Part shown: piece after piece, positions 11,146 through 24,469 of the stretch | How the letters are laid out: the number at the start of each line of letters is the position of its first letter | How positions within the stretch are numbered: position 1 is the stretch's first letter | Origin: Polyodon spathula | Lineage: Eukaryota; Chordata; Actinopteri; Acipenseriformes; Polyodontidae | DNA: 64,000 nt | Reading direction: 5' to 3' | NCBI RefSeq assembly: GCF_017654505.1 | Contig: NC_054565.1 | Span: 4,249,283-4,313,282 of the forward strand | Translations under genes and position numbers: made by a program | Notes under the pieces: model-generated | Databases searched by the model: none | The model's input: the letters and a program-made list of their open reading frames with translations, nothing else | What the model was told of the DNA's origin: nothing

Positions 11146-12810
11146 CGCACACATAACAAATCCCCCTGCTACAGCCATTATACACTTACCAAGTTCTAAC
11201 CATAATAACACATTGTAAGCATATACCCCTCACACGTTAGTCAAGTTACTGTACTGCTTTTCAAATAAACATGTATGTGTTATATGACATGCATAAGAAT
11301 ATGACCAAGGCCTACTGATATTTAAACTTCTTGAGCAGTTTATTATTTTTCACAGTAACTTGTTTTCACTTGATCTGAGCTCCTCAAAAAGCAGCGTGCT
11401 CCCTATTGCCAGTATTGTGTTTATTTTTACCTTCACTTTGATGTTGTAAAAGCCTTCTTTTTTTCAGCCCACTCCTGTCAGTTTCTGACAGATCCTGTCG
11501 CCTTCACTGTTGTATTTGGTTTGGTGCTTTTTTTGTTTAATGCGGTCTCTCAATCAGTCCTCCGAGAGGCTTTCTAATCCCACAAGAGGAGCAGACATTC
11601 CCAGAGCATATGCATGTATTGATTTCTAAATGAATGTTGCTAAAGAAGCCCAGGTCGTTAAATCTCAATATTATTATCCTTAAATTCAGTGCAAATGCAC
11701 GTTAGTTTTCCAAACAACTACAGCTTCAATGTATTAATTTAAAAGCAGAGACAGAGATATACTGTAACTCAACCCAAAAAAGCAGCTAATTTTTTATTAC
11801 CTGCACAAAAAAAAATCACAGCTATTTTACATTGATACGTATACCTAAATCAATCTTTTCAAATTCAGTATGGCTGGGTACCATGAAAATAAAGTGACGT
11901 CAACAACAATGCACGGTATAAACACGTTATGCACGTTTATTTACACTTAATTCTTATTTACAGAAAGGTGAACAGGTTTTTCTCAGTCCTGTTTTTGCTG
12001 AGGAAATGCAACACATTTATAAAAGATATTTACACAGTCCATTTTTAAAGGGTCTTTCCCAGGTTGCTCACAACCCTGCTGCCCTTCCATGGTTTCCCTG
12101 TTCACAGCACAGAGGAGTCCCCTTCATAGTGGTTTGTAACCAAATAACAGAGTTTTCTGTAGACAGCACGGGATTTTACTCCACGCCCAGCCCCTGTAGT
12201 CAACCAAACACCATTGCCGCCGTTCAGGTGTTTACAAAATGACTGTCTAGAGTTACAGAGCCTGACACACTCACGCTGTCTTCCATTACCAAGATATTGG
12301 CCGTCATAGTTACCGCTCTCCAGTGTCACCCTTTCATACCCATTCTACTTAATAATTGGAGAGGTGTCATTTCTAAACAAGTAAAAAGCATTTTATGGCA
12401 GCCTGAATGCATTAGCTTTGCTGTTTTCTATAGTGCTGTCACAGGGGAGTGCTTCAGTTTGAAAGCACATGTGAAGTTTTCTTGTTACTGGAAGATGTGC
12501 CACGGTACATTGATTTAGGGGTCACGACTGTTTGTAACAATTAAGAAAGACATCCATTCCCAGATTGATAGCTACCCCATGTGAGGGTTTAGAGACTTGT
12601 ATAATAGCTAAAGCAGTTGGAAAGATGAAAGATGTTTCCCATTAGGTTTAACAGTGGCTTAGCTCCTCCATTATCATAAGAGAAATGGACTTTTTTTCAT
12701 GCATTACACTTACTGTACATATCAGAACACCTGGCGAATGCATCCTAAGGTATGTGAGTATATCCCCAGAGCGACAGGAAAACCTCTTAACAAACTGCAA
12801 TGAAACTTGA
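11146..12810. other. Non-coding DNA
   Basis: Short frames on both strands around 12006-12518 show no domain. The part around 11440-11620 is mixed in composition and free of simple repeats, but I can assign no function. Confidence 0.45.
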
Positions 12811-13005
12811 CAGTAACACTTTACATTGAGTGTCTCTAATTACTATGTATTTACATAATAGTTAGTTAGTAAAGTGTACTTACACATAATGACAATGTTA
12901 TTATGCATAGTTACATTAATGTGTAAATTTCTTGCATGATATAACCCTAATCTAAATCCTTCCCCTATCCCTAACCCTAACTCTAAACCTAACCCTTTAG
13001 TGATA
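12811..13005. mobile_element. Truncated foldback MITE, family B (left half)
   Basis: It starts agtaacactttacattgagt and continues with tctctaattactatgtattt, which matches the left end of the complete copy at 51781-52110. Its centre has the same telomere-like run (ccctaaccctaactctaaac). The matching right arm is missing: after about 13005 the sequence no longer resembles the family. It is non-coding, and movement would need a transposase from elsewhere. Confidence 0.7.
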
Positions 13006-16000
13006 CAAAACAAATGCTGACCCATCCATTTTAAAGTAAAAAATTTGTCAGTTTACTGCATGTTTGTATGTACCTTTTACTGCTGCTGTTGCCTGTATGG
13101 TTTACTGCTGTATAGACTTTATGTTTGCTCTCTGATCAGGTTTCAAAGTGATTAGTTGAAAAGCACGCTATAATGTCTCATTTATTTGATTATTTTAATA
13201 TGAATATTGTCACGTTTTTTAACTATCATTGCTAGACATTCCTGGTTAACACAGGTGGTGGCAGCAAATTAGAACACAGTTAATCCAGTGAGTGATCCCC
13301 AGCTCTTTTTGGCAGGTTTATTTTCAACAGGAATGATCAAAAACCAAGCTAAATATTAAAGAATATTTTTAAAGCTCACCTTCTGCTAAACCATGACAAA
13401 AGGAACCAACATACAGTGTAACTTGAATTTATGTTTTGGAGTTTCAATTTTTTTATCTGTATAGCCGTTATTAAAACAGTGGCTCAGCTGACAAAAACAG
13501 TGAAAAATATTTTTTTTTGTGTACAGAAGGGAGAACAATGTATGCATTAAAGTGTAGAAGTTTCTGTAGTTGAGTCTTATTCATGAAATATAGCTTTTTT
13601 TTTAATGTATGGCTTAACTTTGATCAAAGCTTGACAGATAAGTGTCATGTCTGCAAAAAAGTTTCTCATGATATTTGGTTGACTCAATGCACACATCTCT
13701 AACAGCCTGACAGTTCTGTCACTAGCTGATGACTGCTTAGAATTGTGTGACTTTGTCAAGTTTAATTCCCTCCAAACCTGCCCTCTGCAACCCCCATTTT
13801 GGTTTTAGGATGGAGACACTTACCCCATAAAATACTAGTGCACTTTCAGAGCTCCAGTGTAGGCTATTCTTAGGATCTGGTTTTATGAGACTGAACGTTT
13901 CAGACTCATCCCTCAGTCTCTCATCAGTGGGCTGTCAAACGCTTTACGAACAGCCTAATTGATGTACTCCTGTTGGGTCACAATCACTGAAAATCAAATG
14001 ATGGAATTGCTTGGATTAGTTTTAGTAATAAACTAAAGTATTTTATGAATTTAAAAGTGTGCAAGCATTTAACACTATAATATCCTGCTTCTCTGTTATG
14101 CACTAAAATACAAATGTGGCATTGATGCTTAAACTCCAACTTTATTTACAGTTTTTTTCTTTTTTTTTTATCCGTGCTGGTCCCGTATCCTGCCTGTTAT
14201 CTCTCCTCTCATCCCCATTCTGAACCTCCCATTTCCTGTATGCCATCTATTACTGTATGATGCATTCTACTTCTTAAAGAGCTGGGCAAACATCACAAAC
14301 CCTAACTCCACTACCATTCTCACTCTTTCCTATTAATAGTGTCGTTTTTTATTTGTCCTGTGCTTTGGAAGGGTTAATGGATGTCTGCAGATTCAATGTC
14401 AATGCGTAACCCCTGGCCATATTTCCTTACAAATCCTTTTCATGTATCAGTTTTACTTCAAGATTACTTTTCTATCAGAGATAGATTACATTATGTCCTC
14501 GGCATGTTTTGTTTGTGTTCTAGTTACTGTTAGTCTGGTAGTTTTTTGTAAATGGGAAATTGTTTGCTCAGTATATTGATACATTTAAAGGTTTTGACCA
14601 AAAAGGAAGACAATGAAGTCTGTAGCAGTGCCACTATGTTGGATCTGAGAATTCAGAGCTAATGGACTGACTAGGGGCCTTTTATGAAATGCATCCATAT
14701 TAGTCCTCTCAATTTTGATATCTCCCATGGGTAACTGAGAGCAATTAGATTGAGACTGGGAGTCATGTCAAGAGGAGCAAGGTGCAAATTACCAACCGAA
14801 ATGAGCCGTAGCTTTTATTTTTTCAAAAAGGTTTTTGTTAATCTGTCAAACTTTTGCATACCCAAGTGTAGCTATAAGGCACATTGTTTTCTCGGCTCTG
14901 CAGTCGTTCTGCTGTTTGCATTAAAAATGACTGTATATGCAGTGAAATTGACCTACAGCCTACTTTCCTCCTTTTTGTGTCAAACCACGTGGCACCCACT
15001 TTCATATCATTTTTCTAAAACCTGATTCTGTGGAGCAAGCCTGGGTGGTAATTAGATTATGTTTCTTTTCCAGACAAACAGTAGAACACACAAAAAAGCT
15101 GACAAAGCTTTGGGAATCCACAGAATCTACTGAGTATCGTATTATGAAAAATATGTAATATTATACTCTAAATTGCTCAGCTAAGCTTTTGTTTGAAGGG
15201 GCTCTTCAAATGAATTTTAGTTTTGCATCATTAAAGTAATTATTTTGCAAATTACATTGGACCAATCTTTAAATGCTAACTTAAACATTAATTAAGTGAA
15301 CAGAAGATTAATGTCAGACTTCAGATTAGAGGAATAAACCAACTTTATCTTTAAACAGTGAAGAAACAAATTGAAACACAACTTCAACTTTTACTACCAG
15401 TTTTATATCACACTGATTTAATCTACATGATTGCAACAAAACAACACTTAAATCAACTTGATGTGTTGTTCAATACAATTTGTAGATTTGCTACAGATTC
15501 TGACAGTACTGTTCACCACTGCAGGTTTGTATGAAATAGTGTTATGTTTTCTATTGCATTAAATAATTGATCTGTCTTCTCTTACTTAGAAGTGTGATGG
15601 GAATGAAGATCTGTATTACCTTAGGTCACAATATCAGATAGTCTCTTAACACCATTTAACTTACATTACAATGGAATGAATATAAATAAAGGAGAATATT
15701 ATGAAGATCTATATTCCCTTGTATCACTTTTATTTTGCAGAAGCAGGGAAGTTTATGCTACATGATATATACAAAGTTAGACACACTGCATTGCATGACT
15801 TTAGAGACAGTCTTAACAAAGAAAAACATGCAATGCAATATGTGATATTATGAATAGTTATAAGTAGAGGAAAATCCAGGTTCGTCCAAGCAGAAGGGGT
15901 ATGCAGTATACTCCAGAAAATTGCAGCACAGGCAAACGAGGCACAAGTTTTAGCAGACTGATTATCTATATATACATGTGATTTAAAGACATTAGACCCG

Positions 16001-16380
16001 ATTCACATATCAGTGTTAAAACTGGTGTTAAGACTGAAAGGGTGTTATTATCACTCCTCCAAACTTTACTCCTTGCTTCCACTGTATTTCATAGAGTTCA
16101 GCTGATTGAAACACAACTTCAGGTCTTAGTTAAAGACTAGATGATACTGCCCATCAATGCTTGTGAGGTTTCTGGTAGTTGATTGAGCTTCATCAAGTTG
16201 GTCCTTAAAGGTTCATAATGATTCAGCAGCAGCAATACACTCTCCACCCGGTTCCCTATCTTATCCTATGGCTGTCCCCACCCAATTTCCAGCTGTGTTT
16301 TCTGGTCCTGGTGTTTATGCGCTGCGAGGGTCAGGGGATAAAGATAGGGAAGGTTGGGTACTGGAACCACAACATTTTTT
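13006..16380. other. AT-rich non-coding DNA
   Basis: The longest frame is 14750-15025 (91 codons), hydrophobic in its second half but with no recognised domain and no coding context. Several short T runs occur (for example about 13510-13519 and 14160-14170). No repeat family was recognised. Confidence 0.5.
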
Positions 16381-16706
16381 GGTAACATTAAGGTGCTCTT
16401 ATTAATGTCTTTTAAATCTGTAATAGATACTTAATAACTATGTTATGTAGAGTTACTAAAGCACTATGTATGGTTTATAACCATGCAATAGCCATAGACA
16501 GGATTACATTTAACCATCCAAAGTAGAATAGGTGGCTAAAAACTTCCCCCTTTATAAAACTGTAATTCTGTCTATGGATATTGCATGGTTATAAACCATA
16601 TGTAATGCTTATTAACACTCTATAACATAGTTATTAAGCATATATTATATATTTATAAAACATTTATAAAACATTAATAAGCAACACCTTACTATAAAGT
16701 GTTACA
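16381..16706. mobile_element. Foldback MITE, family A, copy 1
   Basis: The left end reads ggtaacattaaggtgctctt, and the complement of the right end reads ctgtaacactttatagtaag. The arms are long inverted repeats: gtttataaccatgcaatagc with ccatagacaggattac on the left is mirrored on the right by tctgtctatggatattgcat. The whole 326 bp could fold into one large hairpin. It has no coding capacity, so it is a non-autonomous DNA element. A second copy lies at 40554-40969. The superfamily is open because the target-site duplication is not clear by eye. Confidence 0.8.
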
Positions 16707-16745
16707 GATTTTTTTTTAAAGTGGCCTCTTATCTACAAAGTGTTT

Positions 16746-16749
<4 letters not shown>

Positions 16750-16816
<67 letters not shown>
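16750..16816. repeat. (AT)n microsatellite
   Basis: A pure AT dinucleotide tract of about 65 bp starts some 45 bp beyond the family A MITE. Confidence 0.95.
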
Positions 16817-16819
<3 letters not shown>

Positions 16820-19800
16820 CTGATTTTATAAACATATATGTGATGGCTTAAGAAATCTTGACCCATGTCTGACCCATGTTTGATTGTATCATATAGAAAT
16901 AATTCCAGTATTCTCTATGTATTCATTTTATTTTTAAAGCAAAACATTCACGATTTTTCCAGATAGATCTTAACAAGGCTACTTGCTGAATGATGCTTTA
17001 ATTTATTGTATCTGATTATCGGATTGTTCCCTGGCAATCACAGAGCTGCTCCATTCTTATCTCAGTCTGTGTAGGTGTATTTAATTGCGCCTCCAAGTCC
17101 CCTGTCACCTTTCATATATTACCAAGCACACATGAAATAAAAAAGAAAAAAAACAAAGAAATGCACTTGTCCTGAGTCAGTGTAATCCTAAACTGCTATT
17201 GTCATTCCTTTAGGGTCCTGGAAAATGGATTCTGTAATCAAATAATACAGCACATACTATCGGCTCTTCTCTCTCATTCATTATGGATCTGTCATAGGGT
17301 CACTGAAAGCCAGGTCAAATTAGGTTTGCTTTGGAATAAAGCAATTGTATTTCCTCTGGTGTTATTTGGTCCATTGCCACATATTTGCATCTCTTATTTT
17401 AACGCTGTCAACCTGATACAATAACTTGAATATTACCATACGTAAGAAAACACGTTGCAGCTACGCGGATCTCATGTATGTATCCATGTGCCCAATTCAG
17501 AAACCTTAAGTAGTCAAGAGGCTGCAGCTCATAGCAAACCAATCCCCTCCCTGGAGTCTCTCATTTGCATGCTGTTTTATCTTCATATACGACTTCAACA
17601 AAGTTCCTCACTCCACTTTTGCAGTGTTGATCAAACGTCGGCTGTAAGCTGGTGTTTCGTTGTTAGTTAAAGCCGTTGTGCACATTTTATTTCATCATTC
17701 TTAAAGTAGCGTCCTATAACCCACAGGAACAATAAATACATTAAACACACTTTTTCCATTTCAGATGGTGAGCAGTACACCATTTTTAAGCTGATGTGAT
17801 AGTGTTTAATAACATTCCCCTCATGTTTTTGGTTATGCAAAAACTGTAGGGTACCAACCCTTACAAAAAAAAAAAAACGCCTGTCGGAACGGCTATAAGA
17901 TATTCTTAGGATTGTGTAGTATTTTGGTGTATGTCTTCTATAGTAAAGCCACGAAGTCAAGATTAATTTTAATGGAAAATTATACAAGAAACTTGCACAT
18001 ATTTCCTCCATAATTTTCTATTACGATTAGGATTCAAAGCTTTACTGTAGGAGTCATACACCCGATATAACACTACTCTGTAGGAATCTTTTATAAGATT
18101 TGACCCATTTTAACAAAATTGCCACAGCATACAACTACAAGCATTACACAACCATTTCATGTACTCGATTTATATATCTCCCAATGTCTTTATCAGCTGC
18201 CCAATCAGAGATTACACATCGCTGTGAGACATGCAGGTTCAGCAAGTGCAGAATCCACTTCCACTCTGTCTGTACCATACAGGAGGAAATAAGAACAATG
18301 GCACGCTCAGTATCTGGTACACCAGGAAAGAGGAGACACAGGGAGTACAACACAATCAGATGACAGTGTGCCCATAGTGGAAGATACAACATAATCATTT
18401 CAAGATGACAAGGTGGTGATTTGGACAGGAATAATCAATTTCAACATTCTGATCATGATGAAAGGCGGCATAAACCTCCTGCCTGATGAGTAGAACCAGC
18501 ACTAAGGGCTCAGCTAAGACCACAAGACCCTGACCATGAGAGGGCTGCACCTTGCAGACAAGGCAGAGTCTCATTAAGAGATGTCTATGAGTTAGATGCT
18601 GCTACTCTCCAGCTGCAGAGGAAGCACAGTGAGACACTCAACAAACAAGGAAATTTGAGGAACCAAAATCATCAACATTGCAAAATGACTTTGCAAATCA
18701 GTCCCCTGTTTTTGTAACTGATCTCTCAAGAAATGAATGCATCGCTGCATTCTGCCTCTGTTGATGGGAACTTTATATACTGCTCTGCATTTAGTATCAT
18801 AGCATCCGGGAACTGATTTAAACATCTAGATACAGATGACTGTGAAATGCCTGCAACTCAGCCTGATACTCGCTGGAAAGTTCCAGATGCCAAGATGCTG
18901 AGATGAGCATGAGATGTTTTGTTTCCTTCTGCACAGCCAAAGAAAGAAAACTGTATTGTTGTCTTTAAAAAAAAAACAAGATTAATGGGTTAATCAACCA
19001 TATTTAAGAAAACAAAAAGTTAGAATACAAAGACATTTTTACAAATAGCAATAAAAAAAAAAAAAGGGTTTCCGGTTTATATTGCAAAACAAATATCCTA
19101 AACAAGTAACAGCTTCTACCCAAGAGTATTTAAAGAAAAACTGAAGGTTATTTTCAGGCTGCTTGGAGAGGTTCTTGGCAAATCAGTGAAGACAGGAGAT
19201 GTCCCTGATTGCTGGCAGATTGTTCATGTGATACTGAGTGACTGATATTTAACAAGGAAGAGTCATCAGCTCCATTCAATCATAATGGGAAAACTATAAG
19301 AGTATTTAACAAAGCTAACTATGGCAATGTCCCATGTACTGCATCAATACATCTACTCAAACTGTTACTTCCATTTAAGAGCAGTTGGCTGTTACCAAGA
19401 AGGTTCAGAGTGTTACAATTTAAATATGTCAGGCAACAAAGCATTCATACGGCCCTTTTTATGTAATCACACACAATGACCCTCCAGAAAGTACTATGTA
19501 TGATCACGTGTCTTATCAAATCTAACCATCTAAGTCTATTAGCTTCTTTAGAATATCGTCTTTGGTCAAGATTTTTTTTTTTTTTTTATAAATATTTAAA
19601 AGTTTGTTTAAGGCTCGAGAAGTTGCCCTGCCAAAACATTAAAAAAAATATCTATGCAATATAGAATAGATACATAGATAGGCACCATAACATGGCACAA
19701 TTATACATGCAGTGACTGAAGGGGTTATGAAGCAATGTCCACTGATATCTCTGTAATACAACCATTAGAAAGCTCCAGGTTTCAAATGGCTTATTTCAGT

Positions 19801-20518
19801 TGTCTGACATGGCTTTACGCGGAGACAATAATGATTTCTGGCTTAACAAAGGAATATTATAATGTGGATGGTTGAAAACAGCCAGTCACAACCAAAACTC
19901 AAACAGTATAAAGCCCAAGGGGAAAATCCAGTGTCTCACACTACGAGACCAAACAGCCATTTAAACATTGAGAGCTGACATGTAATTAATGAGGCGTGAA
20001 AATTTTTATTAACCACAATTTATTTCTTTGTCTACAGTACATTAAAACTAATTTGGGGTAAGGTGGTGATTACAAGCTGGTGTGTGCACGACGCTCTGAC
20101 AGCTATAGTTGAAAGCCCATTATTGATAAAGCCACTCATAAGAAACCTCTTTGACCCCTTCTGGTGCTGATAGCATCTTGAATCATTCAGCACCCTATCC
20201 TATGTGGTTCTCACTACAATATACTGCCTGCCGTCTATTATTAACTCTCCTTCTATGCAGGTGATTATAAAGTCAATTGCACACTGCACTGATGCTGTGT
20301 AAAAAATCATTCACCGCTGCTCAAATAAACTTGGCCATTGGAAGCACCGAAGAAAGGGCAACAGCAGTCTTGAGGGTCATGTTGTCAATGCCTAACTATT
20401 TTATTAACCACTTAAGGGAAGGGTCCTATCCAAAACAATAGAAAGCTGCATTTCCACAGGCACACCCAAAGACAATGTTTGGCTTATTTCAAGTGTTTCT
20501 ATAGCAGCAGCTCAAATG
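16817..20518. other. Non-coding DNA
   Basis: The block 16980-17440 is balanced in composition, lacks simple repeats and resembles conserved non-coding DNA in texture, though this cannot be tested here. Overlapping frames at 18100-18398 and a stretch to about 18960 have a coding-like feel on the plus strand but many stops and no family I can name. A runs occur near 17867-17877 and 19051-19063, and a T run near 19571-19587. Confidence 0.45.
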
Positions 20519-20672
20519 GCATTTTATTCGCCTGGATATACTTCTGACATATGCATGTATGCTTCATTATGTTTTATAAGGCCAGATTGCTTATAGCATT
20601 TTATTCACCTGGATATACTTCTAACATACGCACATATGTTTCATTATGTTTTATAAGGCCAGATTGCTTATC
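20519..20672. repeat. 77-bp tandem duplication
   Basis: Two adjacent units (20519-20595 and 20596-20672) both begin gcattttattc, share ctggatatacttct and end with ttataaggccagattgctta. They differ at only a few positions, so the duplication is fairly recent. The short open frame across it (20551-20742) is a by-product. Confidence 0.93.
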
Positions 20673-22314
20673 TTTTGCAATTGTAGCACATTATTGGTAT
20701 TCAATTTCTAGATTATTTCATTTAACTGGAATGAGGACGTAATGTATGATTGAAAACTAGGGAGCAGTGCCTGCTGTACACTATTAAAGACAAGGTGAAC
20801 TCACAATGGCTGGCTGTACCCCATAATCCCTACTCCTCTGCAACTTGGGTTTACAGATCAGGATAGCAACAACCACATTGTCCTTGAACTGATAGATTGA
20901 TACGCCACTATTGTGCTTTGGTACCATCGGTAACTGGATATGGCGTTGCTTTTCACTGATTGTTGAGAACTTGCATTACTATTGTACAGTAACGTGTGCC
21001 TTTCAATGTATAATCAATCATCTAAAATCAATTACTATATTCACTATTCTACCCAAACAAGGGGACATGGGATCTTTAAATCCAGGACAGGTAGATATCC
21101 TATTTAATACCCATTATAGTAATTGTAAGCCAGATCTTCAATTAGTCTTTTTTATATATATTCTGGCTTACAGTGCTCCATTTATAAGTGTCTATTTCAG
21201 TTATTAATAACACATATTTTCTCTCTTCCTGCCATTAGGGTTGAGTAATGAGGCTATTTGCATTGTGTGGCAATGTGCCATTAGCAAGGTATTGAACTGT
21301 GGTTTTAAAGTCCATTTGCGTTTCTTTGAATTTACTAAAACCTGATAATGAGTATCAGCTTCCACACAGTAAGAGGCTGCAGCAAATGGGTGTTTAAAAG
21401 TTGTAGATAAAGATATTAGGGACTATAACTTTTTGTCTATAATTGTATTAATTTCACAAAGTTATATAGTAACTACTTTCTAACTACTGTAAAACATTAA
21501 AAAAAAAAAAAAAAAAACATGATGTGTGATTGCAGTGCCATGCTATATATGCTGTATAAACTCTTTGGACTCCAAAACTCTTTACTCCAAATGATTAAGA
21601 GCATCATTTTGAGAAAGGAGAACCAGACACAATAAAGTTACCCAATCCAGATATTAACAGCTAAAACTTTTAACTTAGGAACTTGGAAGTAATCTTAAGT
21701 TGTTTCTTTTTCGTTTTGAGACCCTAGCTCTTTTTAACATATGGTATGCTGTGGCATTTGTTTACTTACATGTACTGCACATGTCTTGCATCATGATAAT
21801 ATAAACAGATCTTCCCATCTATGTTTTCTGTTTCAACAAAAACCCTGTAAACCACTGACTTACAATTTGCTTTTATACCGTGATTAATGAACCTTCCTGT
21901 TGTGCCATTGTTATTAGCTGCATCAGGCCACGTTGTTTACTATGTTTTGGAATAGAGAGACTTTATCTTATAATTCCCCAGCCTTTATCTTTAAAATGTT
22001 TAATGATCACGCTTTTAGTTTGCCTAGTACACACTGCAGAACGGAATTTAGTGATGTTACACTTGCAGATGCATGTCTCCTTATAAAGGATTCATGTACT
22101 GGATCAAGAAAACAAAATGGTAATGTTTTTTCTTGCTAATAATATTAAATTCGTCTTCGTGGCATGGCACAAATAGCTGGAGTCATTTGCATTAATGGCA
22201 CTATCACAAAATATTTGCACCTGTGCTTTGTTAAATAGATTTTTCTGAATTGAATAGCCGTAAACATGTTTGTTGGCTGTTGAAGCAGGAAGCCACTTTT
22301 TTTTTTTTTTTTTA
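20673..22314. other. AT-rich non-coding DNA
   Basis: An A run of about 19 bases lies at 21499-21517 and a T run at about 22296-22311, just before the next repeat. The frame at 20911-21207 has no recognised domain. Confidence 0.5.
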
Positions 22315-22640
22315 AACATATTTTAATTTAGTGTGCCCAATTATTTTACCCACTATTTTCTCTCCAATTTAGAGTGCCCATGCCAGCTTCTGTTACCCCT
22401 GGAGGTGTCTGCCTGAGCTCACTGGGTGGCTGGCCAGCAGGGTCACCAGAACCAGGGGTGCAAATCGTTTTGAAAATTGGTGGTAAAATGTCTTGAGCCA
22501 ATGAGTCCCCTTTGTAAAAGGGGCTTTTAATTATGAAAAAGCAGAAGGGTGTGATACCAGATAGTCTGCACGAGGTGGTTAGGTATGTGGAGGCTCCCCA
22601 GGTGTTCATTGGTTAATTGATTACGGGGGAAATAAAGCTG
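22315..22640. mobile_element. Interspersed repeat, copy 1
   Basis: After a T run, the sequence reads tttaatttagtgtgcccaat and then ctctccaatttagagtgccc. This wording resembles a repeat that is common in fish genomes. Its distal part (about 22538-22620), with agaagggtgtgatacc and tatgtggaggctccccaggt, recurs at 24470-24560, which shows it is interspersed rather than unique. It is non-coding. A SINE or non-autonomous element is likely, but I see no clear tRNA promoter boxes. Confidence 0.55.
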
Positions 22641-23599
22641 AGGTGTTGAATTCCAGCAGGTCTTCTTTAGGACTGCAACCGGACGTTGCTAAGGCTGCAA
22701 CCTTTAAATGTTCCTTAGCTGAGTTTAGAAACAATTAGAAAATCCATAAACTGTAAATGAACATTAAGCAGCTTACAAGTCTGTATCATTTACTGGATCT
22801 GTTATATACAAGCACGACAAGAATATCAAAAGTGCTTTTCAAAGTTTAAATAAAGTGTAAGTATATTATCGGTGCATGCAATACAGTTATGCTAACGTTT
22901 CAGAGGATTGATTTCTCTGTATGCAAGTTACTGTTTTAAAGGCTCAGTGTAAAAGGAACATCTTGCTGGACCTGCCATGTAGTACCTACCCATGGTATAG
23001 CTTCAGAAACAAAACAACACTGTTTGTTTCTGTGATTGTGTGAACAAAAAAACTAATGTCTGTCTGTTCACCAAACTTGTGGCTTTATTGGTTGGTCCAC
23101 CACACTGGCATACCTCTCCTGCAGTAACCTTTACCATGTCATTGGATCAATTGCTGGATGGATATACCTGTATTAAATGCTCAGAGAATCCCATTGCATC
23201 GTTGGATCCTTGCTGGCCATTACTAGGTGGTAACCAGATGGAAGTCTTAATTAGTTATTTGGCAGCGTTAACAAAAGCTGATAGGGGAGTTGCAGTGGTT
23301 TGTGATTGTTCATTCTCAAACAGTAAGTCTGTTGATGATTGTTCTCTTCAGTGTGCAAGCCAAAGGTTTCAATAAGTAGACAATGCTGCATGGCGGATGT
23401 CTCCTGGCTGTTGTATAACTAAAGTGGGTTTAAGTAGGCTTATTGAAGGGTAAAGCTAGCCAAACACAGTCAATTGTTTACCTGCCTTCAGTTGGAAATA
23501 GGGGACAAATAAATATATACAAAGACACAATGTTGCCTTTTGGTTCCTCTTGTGTACTGCATCACTGTAACATTGTAGTTCCTTGTCCAAACATATTTT
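22641..23599. other. Non-coding DNA
   Basis: The frame at 23040-23375 (111 codons) is the longest here. It has no recognised domain, and its composition gives no support for a gene. Nothing else was identified. Confidence 0.45.
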
Positions 23600-23675
23600 T
23601 TTAAGTACTGAATTGGATTTTGGGGAAAAGTGCTTTCGGTTGCCAAAATAAAAATTGGAAGTGCACACCTTGCCA
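23600..23675 (-). repeat. Inverted repeat arm, left
   Basis: Its complement reads aattttggcaac-like sequence, then a gcacttttcccc segment, then atccaattcagtac. It matches the plus strand at 24128-24197 with a few differences, in opposite orientation. See the right arm and the RNase-H-like fragment between them. Confidence 0.75.
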
Positions 23676-23850
23676 ATCCCACTGCATTTTAATCAATTCT
23701 CAGTCAACACCACAAGAAAATGTGTCACATTCATTGATGGGGTCATACCCTAGCTCTGCCAAGTGTCTGCCTTGAACAAACAACAGTTATAAGAATAAAC
23801 TGTGTCATTAGCCAAATGCAATAGCCAATCCAAAGCCTGGAGGCAGCAAA

Positions 23851-24087
23851 TTACTCTCCCTCATAAAGCAAAAGAATGCTACTAAACATACTGCCTGAAA
23901 CACATAATTGTTTCACCTTCCTAAGATCTAAGCAGCCACCTACTCTTAAAACACACGCATCTGTATGCACTGTGGTAATGGGAGTCCTTTTCAGCAATGT
24001 AGATTTTCCAATAAATGTCTTCATATATTCCTGCCACCACTGAAATTCAGCTTTGCATTCAGATGTGCAAAAATGCATGCCCTCCAT
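23851..24087 (-). pseudogene. Retroelement RNase-H-like fragment
   Basis: This minus-strand frame of 78 codons opens with residues like FQWWQEYMKTFIGKS, then a spacer, then VHTDACVLRVGG. The pattern of a paired tryptophan motif, F-G-K-S and TDA-S/C followed by glycines resembles the RT-to-RNase H junction of DIRS-like or Ty3-like retroelements, where the aspartate of TDA is a catalytic residue. No polymerase motifs were found beside it. The length is far below that of a full pol domain, so it is a relic. The family assignment is tentative. Confidence 0.4.
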
Positions 24088-24127
24088 GCACTACAGCAGC
24101 AGCAAAATGAAGTTATATTGTTTTTGG

Positions 24128-24197
24128 AACACACTCCAGCTTTAATTTTGGCAACCGGAGGCACTTTTCCCCCAGAATCCAATTCAGTACTACCTCT
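24128..24197 (+). repeat. Inverted repeat arm, right
   Basis: This sequence holds aattttggcaaccggaggc, cacttttcccccagaatcc and aattcagtac. It is the mirror of 23600-23675, with about 450 bases between the arms. Confidence 0.75.
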
Positions 24198-24319
24198 GCA
24201 GAGAATTAAGTTTCTTGAGGTTACACAACATTGTTTATATCAAATATATATATATATATTTTCTTATATTATATAGATATATTATATATATTCATATAAA
24301 TCCCTCACCACTATAGTGT

Positions 24320-24426
<107 letters not shown>

Positions 24427-24469
24427 TGTATATATGGGTTTCATGCAAAAGCATTTTTCAACTGTAAAA

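Noticed and set aside
12960..13000. Telomere-like CCCTAA run as a chromosome-end or fusion relic
   Set aside because: The same run occurs in the core of a MITE copy at 51781-52110, so the transposon explains it.
18100..18960. Coding-like plus-strand stretch
   Set aside because: Many stops and no recognisable family, so it cannot be separated from chance.
23040..23375. 111-codon open frame on the plus strand
   Set aside because: No domain, no splice or promoter context, and composition like non-coding DNA.
24090..24276. A frame faintly like a lipoyl/octanoyl transferase (EHTPAL... region)
   Set aside because: The similarity is only a few residues and the DNA belongs to an inverted repeat pair, so chance is more likely.
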